Positions 1-5,298 of a stretch of 5,298 nucleotides of DNA are shown here, piece after piece. Position numbers and translations under genes: made by a program. Source of the DNA: an uncultured Chthonomonas sp. (GTDB lineage Bacteria; Armatimonadota; Chthonomonadetes; Chthonomonadales; CAJBBX01); NCBI GenBank assembly GCA_903886985.1, contig CAISOI010000731.1, positions 1-5,298 on the forward strand. Direction: 5' to 3'. The first letter of the stretch is position 1; the number at the start of each line of letters is the position of its first letter. Under the pieces are notes generated by a model. That model searched no databases, was not told where the DNA came from, and saw nothing but the letters and a program-made list of their open reading frames with translations.

Positions 1-43
1 CTTGTAGATTTGTTTGAAGGAAAGATCATTGTTCTCGTAGCTT

Positions 44-1246
44 CTACTTGCTTTTCACCCAACAACCACCATCAATCTCCACATTTGGTTGAGTAACCAC
101 AGTCTTTTTTCCAGTAGCGATTTCAACAATAGTCAAAGGACCACCACGATAACCACCACGTTTATAATTGCCAATCCATTTTGTCGGGGATATCGCACAG
201 AACTTTTGGTCAGGGGACACTGCAAGTAACCGATCTTCCATCAAAAGTTTTGCTGTACAGTACTTCGCATTTACCAACATCGTTATGAAATGACCACCAT
301 CCGAAGATCCGGAGCGCCCTTCAACAACAACCTCATGACGATTAGCTTTGTTCAATATCGTAAAATTGGCAGATTCGAACCATGGCTCAATATCTTTCCC
401 AGAAATCCATTTCGTCTTTCGTTCCTCAATCAATTTCAACCCATTGAACTTCTGCACAAGGCAATATTCCGGAATGTCGATTGGAACCATAAGCATAGTC
501 TCATTATCTATCCAAACTTCACTCCGAGTTCCGGTGGGATAGGAAGTTTCTTGGTTTGATACGGTATCTATGATTTTTCGCTTTGTAAGATCATAAATAG
601 CAATCTTTGACATGTCTGGTGACCACGTGATTTTAGAATATCCAGAGAAGGTATGAGTGTAATTTCCTGCCACGTTTTCAACAACGATGTCACCAACTTT
701 AGTGCCGTTGGAGTACATAGTCAAAGCGAAGAACTTGCTATCAGGAGACCACCCTACCTTATGGATAGTCTTCTGCAAGTACTGAGATTGTCTCTGAATC
801 GACCGCGTTTTCAGATTGAAGATGAACACTTGATTTCCTGTTGCCGCTGCTACCCACTGACCATTTGGCGATGCGGAAACATCGGGGTATTCCATATTGC
901 GAGGCAGTGGAGGAAAAGTTTGCGCGTCTTGCCCCTTTTCGTTAAACGAGACAAATCGGACTTGTTTATCACTTCTTTCAAAGCAATAAAATCTGCCGTT
1001 TGCTGAGAACATAGGTTGGAAGTAACCCTTCGAAGGCAGTTTCAGCTTTCTCACTTTGCCGGTTTCTGGATTGTAGATGAAGACTCCATTGTCAATTGTG
1101 CCAAAAGTGATATGTTGAATACTGCCGTTGTGTGGGCGTCGCTCGACAGAAATTGGGTTCTTTGTAGAAACCCACATGTTAAAAATAATAGGATCCGAAC
1201 ACTTTATATGGTGCGTTTGAAAAGCAAGTAGTATTGGGAGCAACAT
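44..1246 (-). CDS. Exported WD40/TolB-like beta-propeller protein
   Basis: This 400-residue protein has several propeller-blade signatures. SPD or SPNG turns occur near residues 126-129, 167-169, 209-211 and 344-346. Each is followed by a strand such as QWVAAATGNQVFIFNL (130-145) or KFFALTMYS (171-179), and blades close with phrases like YNPETGK (58-64) and VEIATGKK (374-381). This is the pattern of WD40-like/TolB-type propellers, which act as binding scaffolds. No catalytic motif is visible, so no specific function is proposed. The N-terminus (MLLPILLAF) is a very short hydrophobic stretch that could be a minimal signal peptide, but it has no basic residue before the core and no clear cleavage site, so export is only probable. 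The ATG at 1244-1246 is supported by GGAGG four bases upstream. The gene is A+T-rich compared with the M14 peptidase gene. It lies 216 bases downstream of the ankyrin gene on the same strand. The fold is fairly certain; the function is unknown. Confidence 0.75.
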   Translation of the reverse strand: MLLPILLAFQTHHIKCSDPIIFNMWVSTKNPISVERRPHNGSIQHITFGTIDNGVFIYNPETGKVRKLKLPSKGYFQPMFSANGRFYCFERSDKQVRFVSFNEKGQDAQTFPPLPRNMEYPDVSASPNGQWVAAATGNQVFIFNLKTRSIQRQSQYLQKTIHKVGWSPDSKFFALTMYSNGTKVGDIVVENVAGNYTHTFSGYSKITWSPDMSKIAIYDLTKRKIIDTVSNQETSYPTGTRSEVWIDNETMLMVPIDIPEYCLVQKFNGLKLIEERKTKWISGKDIEPWFESANFTILNKANRHEVVVEGRSGSSDGGHFITMLVNAKYCTAKLLMEDRLLAVSPDQKFCAISPTKWIGNYKRGGYRGGPLTIVEIATGKKTVVTQPNVEIDGGCWVKSK

Positions 1247-1250
1247 TGGT

Positions 1251-1255
1251 CCTCC
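1251..1255 (-). promoter_or_regulatory. Shine-Dalgarno site of the propeller gene
   Basis: On the minus strand GGAGG lies four bases before the ATG at 1244-1246. The spacing is rather short, but the match is good. It supports this ATG over the later in-frame Met at residue 24, and so supports keeping the hydrophobic N-terminus in the protein. Confidence 0.6.
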
Positions 1256-1402
1256 ATCAGAACAACAAGGCTGAAGAATGAATCAGAATTACAATTTGCA
1301 ATTTTTGTTCATCGCCCAGATCGTGAATTACTACCTTGCTTTGTATCTGACGATGTCGACACCAGCGTACACACTTCAATGTGCGAAACAAATTCAATGA
1401 TT

Positions 1403-1419
1403 CCGATTTCGAAATTCGG
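1403..1419. repeat. Short imperfect palindrome downstream of the ankyrin gene
   Basis: The sequence reads CCGA, then the palindrome TTTCGAAA, then one extra T, then TCGG, so the two halves pair with one unpaired base. It lies 44 bases beyond the ankyrin stop in that gene's reading direction. As RNA it would form only a weak hairpin with a tight loop, and no run of U follows it. It could be a protein-binding site or a poor terminator, or it may be chance. Confidence 0.25.
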
Positions 1420-1462
1420 TTAGAGCAACCTCAATATGAGTTTTCTCATCATAGTCCATCCG

Positions 1463-2437
1463 TTAATTCGGCAAATTTTCGAGTAGCTTAACAATCGCGC
1501 CGAAGCAATCGCACCGTTCCAGCGACCACCCTTCGAAGTTCTTCGAGTCGGTGCCAATTCGTACTGCGGGTTCGCCAAATTGATTCTCGTATCTACGAAT
1601 ATTAAATTGCTCATTCTGGTTCTTAACCGAGAACTCATGGTAATGTTCCGTCATGGCGTCAGCCAGATCGCGCCCGCTGAATTGTCTGGCGCAGTCTAGT
1701 GCAGATCGGTGATCATGACAGCGAGCCTTCGGATCGGATCCAGCGTCGAGCAAACAGTTCACACAGCGCAGGCTGCCGTACATTGCTGCATAAATGAGCG
1801 GAGTATATCCCCATTCATCGGCGATATTAACCTGTGCGCCGCGGCTAATGAGTAGTTCGACAGTGTCCACATGTCCGTCACGTGCAGCCCAATGCAATGC
1901 TCTCATTTTGCAATCATCTTGAGCTTCAATATCTATCCCTAGATCCAACAACATTCTTGCTCGGTCGGTCCTTCCCCAGCAGCAAGCGAACGTCAACGAT
2001 GTATCCAATTGATTATTTCGGTCGTTAAGGTCCCCGCCATGGCGTTGAAGCGTTCGGATTGTCTCCTCCCTAGCGTGCTTTCCTGCGAGAAAAATGGCTG
2101 TTGCGCCCTCTTCATCTCGCGTGTCGATTTGAGCACCGTTGGCAATAAGTAGTTCCAGCAGCTTTGGAGCGTCTTCACGCCCAGACCCTGCCGCTAAATG
2201 GATAGGATAAGAGGAATAAGGTCCTTGGGAATTGGGGTCCGCACCAGCCTCAAGCAGCAATTCCACCAAAGAGTGACAGCCGTGAGCCAATGCAAGGTAA
2301 AGAGCGTTCGCGCCGACTGCGTCTTGGAGTGTAACGTCTGCACCCAGCTTTATCAACTCTTCAGCCCGCGAAGTACGTTCATTTGCGATAGCAGAAAGCA
2401 GCCAGCGTCCGTATTGCAACTTCCGTTTTAATGTCAT
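1463..2437 (-). CDS. Ankyrin-repeat protein with an unassigned C-terminal region
   Basis: This 324-residue protein is built mostly of ankyrin repeats, which are helix-pair modules that bind other proteins. About seven can be placed, at roughly residues 10-37 (N-cap), 39-71, 73-106, 108-141, 143-173, 174-206 and 207-239, with a capping helix to about 262. The clearest motifs are RALHWAARDGHVDTVELLISRGAQVN (split at 179-192 and 193-204) and GYTPLIYAAMYG (210-221). Several repeats diverge from the TPLH consensus, for example NALYLALA and TSLTFACC. Residues 263-324 are not ankyrin-like; they are polar, contain a CDC motif at 309-311 and end in a hydrophobic helix-like stretch (FGAIVKLLENL). No signal peptide or membrane segment is seen, so it is probably cytoplasmic. 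The ATG start has no clear Shine-Dalgarno site, and an in-frame stop lies just upstream. The binding partner is unknown. Confidence 0.85.
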   Translation of the reverse strand: MTLKRKLQYGRWLLSAIANERTSRAEELIKLGADVTLQDAVGANALYLALAHGCHSLVELLLEAGADPNSQGPYSSYPIHLAAGSGREDAPKLLELLIANGAQIDTRDEEGATAIFLAGKHAREETIRTLQRHGGDLNDRNNQLDTSLTFACCWGRTDRARMLLDLGIDIEAQDDCKMRALHWAARDGHVDTVELLISRGAQVNIADEWGYTPLIYAAMYGSLRCVNCLLDAGSDPKARCHDHRSALDCARQFSGRDLADAMTEHYHEFSVKNQNEQFNIRRYENQFGEPAVRIGTDSKNFEGWSLERCDCFGAIVKLLENLPN

Positions 2438-2449
2438 TGGAATACCAAA

Positions 2450-2455
2450 TGTATA
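2450..2455 (-). promoter_or_regulatory. Possible -10 element close to the ankyrin start
   Basis: On the minus strand TATACA (4 of 6 bases matching TATAAT) ends 12 bases before the ATG at 2435-2437. No good -35 element stands at the usual distance. If used, it would give a transcript with only a few untranslated bases, which would agree with the lack of a visible Shine-Dalgarno site. This is weak evidence; transcription from the antitoxin promoter through the 87-base gap is the alternative. Confidence 0.25.
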
Positions 2456-2524
2456 GTCCTATCCTTGCGACTGCTACATTTCTGCATTTCCTCGCACTTA
2501 GGGAATTCTAGTGTTTGCCTTTAT

Positions 2525-2806
2525 TCACAGTGAATCTTTGAGACCGGCACGTTTGCGTCCTTCCCGACCAATATGGGCGGTAAGCTCTTCAGGTGATGAG
2601 AACTCTAGATATTCGCCTCTGTCGATTTGTTCAAATCCTTCACGAACCATGTTTCGTAATTCCTCTACACGAACTTCATGTAAGGCATCGCGTTCCTTTA
2701 AAAGCCGCAAACCATCTCGGATCACTTCGCTGGCGGAGTTGTAGAGCCCGCTCTTCACTTTTCCTTCGATGAAAGTGTCTAATTCTGGCGTTAGTGAAAC
2801 ATTCAT
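2525..2806 (-). CDS. parD: ParD-like ribbon-helix-helix antitoxin without a toxin partner
   Basis: This 93-residue protein matches the ParD/CopG-type antitoxin pattern. A short N-terminal strand (MNVSLTPEL) would form the DNA-binding ribbon. It is followed by helix 1 (about 10-20, DTFIEGKVKSG) and helix 2 with the typical phrase YNSASEVIRDGLRLLKERD (22-40). The acidic C-terminal tail (about 45-80) is where family members wrap and neutralise the ParE toxin. Known members bind their own promoter as dimers. The start at 2804-2806 is chosen because a perfect AGGAGG lies ten bases upstream; a longer frame beginning at 2842 would start inside the predicted -10 element. No parE follows: the stop is 87 bases from the ankyrin start, while ParE needs about 290 bases and normally overlaps or abuts parD. 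I also see no ParE-like frame upstream. It is thus an orphan antitoxin or a solitary regulator. Confidence 0.85.
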   Translation of the reverse strand: MNVSLTPELDTFIEGKVKSGLYNSASEVIRDGLRLLKERDALHEVRVEELRNMVREGFEQIDRGEYLEFSSPEELTAHIGREGRKRAGLKDSL

Positions 2807-2816
2807 TTTCGGGTTG

Positions 2817-2822
2817 CCTCCT
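2817..2822 (-). promoter_or_regulatory. Shine-Dalgarno site that fixes the antitoxin start
   Basis: On the minus strand this is a perfect AGGAGG, ten bases before the ATG at 2804-2806. It selects the 93-residue product, which begins exactly at the ribbon strand of the fold, over a version 12 residues longer. Confidence 0.8.
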
Positions 2823-2841
2823 GTCTGTAAATTACTGATCA

Positions 2842-2870
2842 ACTATACTATAATGCTCACTGAATAACAA
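2842..2870 (-). promoter_or_regulatory. Predicted sigma70-type promoter of the antitoxin gene
   Basis: On the minus strand TTGTTA (2870-2865) and TATAGT (2847-2842) are separated by 17 bases. The -10 matches 5 of 6 consensus bases, the -35 matches 4 of 6, and the spacing is ideal. Transcription would begin around 2835, leaving a leader of about 30 bases that contains the AGGAGG site. The -35 element lies inside the inverted repeat at 2858-2887, as expected for repression by a bound dimer. Confidence 0.55.
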
Positions 2871-2887
2871 TCTTTGTTATTGCAGTG
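2858..2887. repeat. Inverted repeat, candidate antitoxin operator
   Basis: The left arm is CACTG (2858-2862) plus AATAACAA (2863-2870), the loop is TCT, and the right arm is TTGTTATT (2874-2881), one unpaired G (2882), then CAGTG (2883-2887). All 13 bases of each arm pair, with a single bulge. It covers the predicted -35 element of the antitoxin gene. No T-run follows on either strand, so a terminator is unlikely. ParD-family proteins are known to bind palindromic sites at their own promoters, which makes autoregulation the simplest reading. The binding itself is inferred. Confidence 0.55.
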
Positions 2888-3120
2888 GATTCCAACCCGA
2901 CGCACTCTAAGCATAATTCTCGCCAAAAGACCCTACACTCCGTGCGCAATGTAACTGTATTCACACTTGGCACCAAAACCTGCCGGTCACATCTGCAGTT
3001 ATCCAACACCTCAAAAGCACTCGCAGCCATACCACTTAGGTCTCCCAATGCAAACGAGTGCTCTCATGACCTGATTAGAAGGATTTTGACCTATCCGAGC
3101 CGAACCTAAAAAGAAAAATT

Positions 3121-3126
3121 GAGGAA
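3121..3126 (+). promoter_or_regulatory. Shine-Dalgarno site supporting a TTG start
   Basis: GAGGAA lies five bases before the TTG at 3132-3134. No in-frame ATG or GTG near the start fits better, and the peptidase-like sequence (HYYPFDELTHHLETL) begins within ten residues, so this site decides the unusual start codon. Confidence 0.55.
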
Positions 3127-3131
3127 CTCCC

Positions 3132-4859
3132 TTGTCTTCCGCAGATATAACTTTTGATCACTATTACCCCTTCGACGAGCTCACACACCATCTCGAGACT
3201 TTGCAATCGCAATATCCAAACTTGCTATCCGTTGCAAGTATCGGTAAGAGCTACGAGGGCAGAGATATCTGGTGTGCAACTGTTTCGAATCATCTGATTG
3301 GCAATCCAGATGAAAAGCCCGCCTTCTGGATCGATGCGAATATCCATGCCACCGAAGTCTCGGCCGCTTCTGCTGCAATTCTCATTATTAAGCGACTGGT
3401 AGAGGGTTATCAGGTTGAGCCGGACATTACGCGAGTTCTGGATACCCGAACATTCTATATCGTTCCCAGAATGAACCCGGATGGAGCGGAACTCTTTTTC
3501 AAAGAGCCAGCAGAACGTCGGTTCATTCGTTCGAGCACACGCCCCTATCCATTTCAAGATGAAGCGGTCGACGGTTTAGTTCGCGAAGATGTGGATGGTG
3601 ATGGACGATTTCTGACAATGCGAATCCCCGATCCCAACGGTGCCTGGAAAGAACATCCTGACGAACCTCGGTTACTCGTACGTCGAGATCCCACCGAGGC
3701 GGAGAGCAATTTTTACAGGCTTATGCCGGAAGGGACATTCGACAATTGGGACGGCACCACGATGCAGTTGAAGACCATCAAAGAGGGGCTCGACCTGAAC
3801 AGGAATTTTCCGGCGCATTGGCGACAGGAAAACGAACAGTTTGGAGCAGGCGAGTTCCCAACCAGCGAGCCCGAAGTCCATGCGGTCGTCAAATTTATCA
3901 CGTCTCACAAGAACATCACAGGTGGAGCCACATACCATACCTTCAGCGGAGTTCTCCTTCGTCCTTACGGGACCGTAAGTGATGATGGATTTCCAGCGGA
4001 AGACCTCTGGACCTATGATGCCATCGGCAAGAAGGGCAGCGAATTAACTGGGTATCCCGCTGTTTCCGTCTATCACGACTTCAAATATCACCCTAAAGAG
4101 GTCATCACCGGGGTGTTCGATGACTGGATGTATGATCACCTGGGGCTATTTGCATGGACAGTCGAAATCTGGAGCCCACAGCGCCAGGCCGGGCTGGTTG
4201 ATGGATTCGATACCAAAACGAAACAGGGCAATTTCAAATTCACTACATGGGGTCGAGAGCACGACTTTAGCGAAGATCTAAAAATGTTGAAATGGAACGA
4301 CACCGTTCTAGAAGGCAAAGGTTACGTTGATTGGTATCCATTCGACCACCCGCAATTGGGTCCGATCGAGATTGGCGGATGGGATGCAATCTATGCTTTC
4401 CGCAATCCGCCGCCACAGTTCCTTGAAGAAGAGATCAAGCGCTTTCCGGATTGGATGATCTGGCACGCACTTGTTTCTCCGTTACTCGACATCACGCAAG
4501 TTGAGTGCGAACCACTTGGTGAAGACACTTATCTTGTTCGAATGGTTGTGCAAAATACGGGTTGGCTCCCGACCAATGTCACGAAGAAGGCGATCGAACG
4601 TAAGATTTGTCGAGGCGTCATCGGGGAAATCGAACTTCCAGAAGGTGCAAGCCTTGCAACCGGTCTGCCGAAAATTGAGTCACAACAGTTGGAAGGGCGT
4701 GCTTACAAGAGTGTCGCTCCGTACGGATGGGCCGCCGATCCAACCTTGGACCAGACAAAGTTCGAATGGATTGTTGTTGGCAGAGCAGGACAGGAGATTA
4801 AACTGACCGCGAGACATGATCGCGCGGGAGTTGTTCGAACTTCTATTCAGTTAGGTTAG
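3132..4859 (+). CDS. M14-family zinc carboxypeptidase
   Basis: This 575-residue protein is a metallo-carboxypeptidase of family M14, which removes C-terminal residues from peptides. The N-terminal part has the family opening HYYPFDELTHHLETLQSQYP (10-29) and the GKSYEGRDIW phrase (38-47). The zinc ligands are H72 and E75 (HATE) and H269 (TYHTFSG). The catalytic glutamate is E345 (WTVEIW). N223 and R224 (LNRNF) and R133 correspond by inference to Asn144, Arg145 and Arg127 of carboxypeptidase A, so the enzyme should be active. Between R133 and N223 lies a stretch of about 90 residues, against about 17 in carboxypeptidase A. It carries DVDGDG (153-158), a calcium-loop-like motif. Residues from about 450 to the end form a separate, strand-rich domain. 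No signal peptide or lipobox is visible, so the site of action is uncertain. The start is TTG with GAGGAA upstream. The ThuA gene follows after 68 bases. Substrate preference cannot be read from the sequence. Confidence 0.9.
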   Translation: MSSADITFDHYYPFDELTHHLETLQSQYPNLLSVASIGKSYEGRDIWCATVSNHLIGNPDEKPAFWIDANIHATEVSAASAAILIIKRLVEGYQVEPDITRVLDTRTFYIVPRMNPDGAELFFKEPAERRFIRSSTRPYPFQDEAVDGLVREDVDGDGRFLTMRIPDPNGAWKEHPDEPRLLVRRDPTEAESNFYRLMPEGTFDNWDGTTMQLKTIKEGLDLNRNFPAHWRQENEQFGAGEFPTSEPEVHAVVKFITSHKNITGGATYHTFSGVLLRPYGTVSDDGFPAEDLWTYDAIGKKGSELTGYPAVSVYHDFKYHPKEVITGVFDDWMYDHLGLFAWTVEIWSPQRQAGLVDGFDTKTKQGNFKFTTWGREHDFSEDLKMLKWNDTVLEGKGYVDWYPFDHPQLGPIEIGGWDAIYAFRNPPPQFLEEEIKRFPDWMIWHALVSPLLDITQVECEPLGEDTYLVRMVVQNTGWLPTNVTKKAIERKICRGVIGEIELPEGASLATGLPKIESQQLEGRAYKSVAPYGWAADPTLDQTKFEWIVVGRAGQEIKLTARHDRAGVVRTSIQLG

Positions 4860-4927
4860 AGGAAATACAACGTACAACGCGAAATAGATTTTGCTGCACC
4901 ACTTTTGGTGAAGAAGGGACATAAATA
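4860..4927 (+). other. Short spacer between peptidase and ThuA genes
   Basis: This 68-base gap holds a small hairpin, CACCA (4897-4901) and TGGTG (4906-4910) with loop CTTT, followed by the partial ribosome site GAAGGG (4913-4918) nine bases before the ATG. The hairpin has only five pairs and no T-run, so it should not stop transcription. The two genes are probably read together, possibly with some effect of the hairpin on translation of the second. Confidence 0.4.
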
Positions 4928-5298
4928 ATGAAACTAGGACTCATGTTGGCAGCCGCCGCAACTGCAGTTGGTCTAATGGGATCGACTGTAAGTGCAGAAG
5001 CAGCCCAGGGCAAGAAAAAAATTCTGATCGTCAGCCATACTACGGGCTTTCGTCACAGCTCAATTCCAACCGCCGAAAAGATCATCAAACAGATTGGTGA
5101 TACCAGCGGGATATTCGAAGTAGACTATTGCCGAAACGGTGATGACGTCAAGAAGATGCTCACCCCAGAATATCTAAACGCAAACCATTTTGATGGTGTC
5201 TTCTTTGCAAATACCACCGGTAACCTTGGCATTCCCGATACCAAAGCATTCGCACAGTGGATCAAAGATGGCCACGCTTATTTTGGCGCCCACAGCGC
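4928..5298 (+). CDS. Secreted ThuA-domain protein (partial, 3' end beyond window)
   Basis: The first 123 codons are present and the frame is open at the window edge. Residues 1-23 form a typical signal peptide: MK, then a hydrophobic core LGLMLAAAATAVGLMG, and an AxA-like VSA site before EAAQ. The mature part begins with the ThuA pattern: strand KKILIVSHTTGFRHSSIP (30-47) with the characteristic FRH, helix TAEKIIKQIG, then FEVDYCRNGDDV, strand FDGVFFANTTG (88-98) and FGAHS (119-123), which matches the GxHS turn of the family. ThuA domains have a class I glutamine-amidotransferase-like fold. They are common in exported proteins of Planctomycetes and relatives and are linked to sugar use, but the reaction is generally not established. 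The lower-stream domains, if any, are out of view. It probably shares a transcript with the M14 peptidase gene. Confidence 0.85.
   Translation, partial: MKLGLMLAAAATAVGLMGSTVSAEAAQGKKKILIVSHTTGFRHSSIPTAEKIIKQIGDTSGIFEVDYCRNGDDVKKMLTPEYLNANHFDGVFFANTTGNLGIPDTKAFAQWIKDGHAYFGAHS

Larger units (their letters stand above)
1247..1462. other. Intergenic region between the ankyrin and propeller genes
   Basis: This 216-base gap separates two minus-strand genes. It holds no credible coding frame and is A+T-rich. Its only structure that I can see is an imperfect palindrome at 1403-1419, just beyond the ankyrin stop codon, and the ribosome binding site at 1251-1255. I found no convincing -35/-10 pair for the propeller gene by eye, although a gap of this length leaves room for one. 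Confidence 0.5.
2807..3131. other. Divergent intergenic region between antitoxin and peptidase genes
   Basis: This 325-base stretch separates the minus-strand antitoxin from the plus-strand peptidase. Its left third holds the antitoxin ribosome site, promoter and inverted repeat. The stretch from about 2888 to 3115 holds no feature that I can support: short open frames on both strands there lack ribosome sites and resemble no protein I know. I saw no tRNA-like or terminator-like structure. The peptidase promoter should lie in its right part, but no convincing -35/-10 pair is visible. Confidence 0.5.

Noticed and set aside
290..1231. Plus-strand open frames opposite the propeller gene
   Set aside because: They are antisense shadows of a gene with clear propeller motifs and a ribosome site, and they encode nothing recognisable.
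1199..1246. Lipoprotein signal in the propeller protein (Cys at residue 16)
   Set aside because: The residues before the Cys (HHIK) do not fit a lipobox, and the hydrophobic stretch ends well before it.
2807..2842. Longer version of the antitoxin starting at 2842
   Set aside because: Its start codon would overlap the predicted -10 element, it has no ribosome site, and the added 12 residues precede the normal start of the ribbon strand. The AGGAGG at 2817-2822 points to the shorter form.
2857..3048. Minus-strand open frame of 63 codons that could have been a missing toxin
   Set aside because: It starts with TTG without a ribosome site, has no ParE-like features, and runs through the antitoxin promoter and inverted repeat.
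2885..3109. Plus-strand open frame of 74 codons (GTG start) in the divergent intergenic region
   Set aside because: No ribosome site precedes it, its start lies inside the inverted repeat, and its composition is not protein-like in any way that I recognise.
3086..3112. TTGACC/TAAAAA as a promoter for the peptidase
   Set aside because: The spacing is 15 bases, the -10 matches only 4 of 6, and transcription would start at the ribosome site itself.
4897..4910. Hairpin CACCA/TGGTG as a terminator between peptidase and ThuA genes
   Set aside because: It has only five base pairs and is followed by AAGAAGGG rather than a run of T.

Overview
The window reads as bacterial chromosomal DNA: dense genes, Shine-Dalgarno sites ahead of several starts, a bacterial ParD-type antitoxin, and Sec-type signal sequences. 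The protein mix (a secreted ThuA-domain protein, an M14 zinc carboxypeptidase, a beta-propeller protein and ankyrin repeats) and a base composition near 50% G+C in the right half would suit Planctomycetes or a related environmental phylum. Armatimonadetes is an alternative. This placement is an inference from gene content, not a proven assignment.

Layout. Three genes lie on the minus strand. In reading order they are a ParD-like ribbon-helix-helix antitoxin (2525-2806), an ankyrin-repeat protein (1463-2437) and an exported WD40/TolB-like beta-propeller protein (44-1246). Two genes lie on the plus strand: an M14 zinc carboxypeptidase with a complete active site (3132-4859), and, 68 bases later, the start of a ThuA-domain protein with a signal peptide (from 4928, cut by the window end). 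The two groups diverge from a 325-base non-coding stretch (2807-3131). This stretch carries a good promoter for the antitoxin and a 30-base inverted repeat over its -35 element.

How they work together. The peptidase and ThuA genes are probably co-transcribed, because the gap is short and has no convincing terminator. A shared role in degradation or nutrient use is possible but not shown. The antitoxin has no toxin gene beside it: only 87 bases separate it from the ankyrin gene, too few for ParE. It is therefore best read as an orphan antitoxin or a stand-alone regulator that may control itself through the inverted repeat. The ankyrin and propeller genes are separated by gaps of 87 and 216 bases from their upstream neighbours, so they need not form an operon with it. 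The propeller gene is visibly richer in A+T than the peptidase gene.

I see no RNA gene, CRISPR array, transposon or prophage feature. The most unusual points are the toxin-less antitoxin with its palindrome, the large DxDGDG-containing insertion inside the M14 catalytic domain, and the unassigned C-terminal region of the ankyrin protein.
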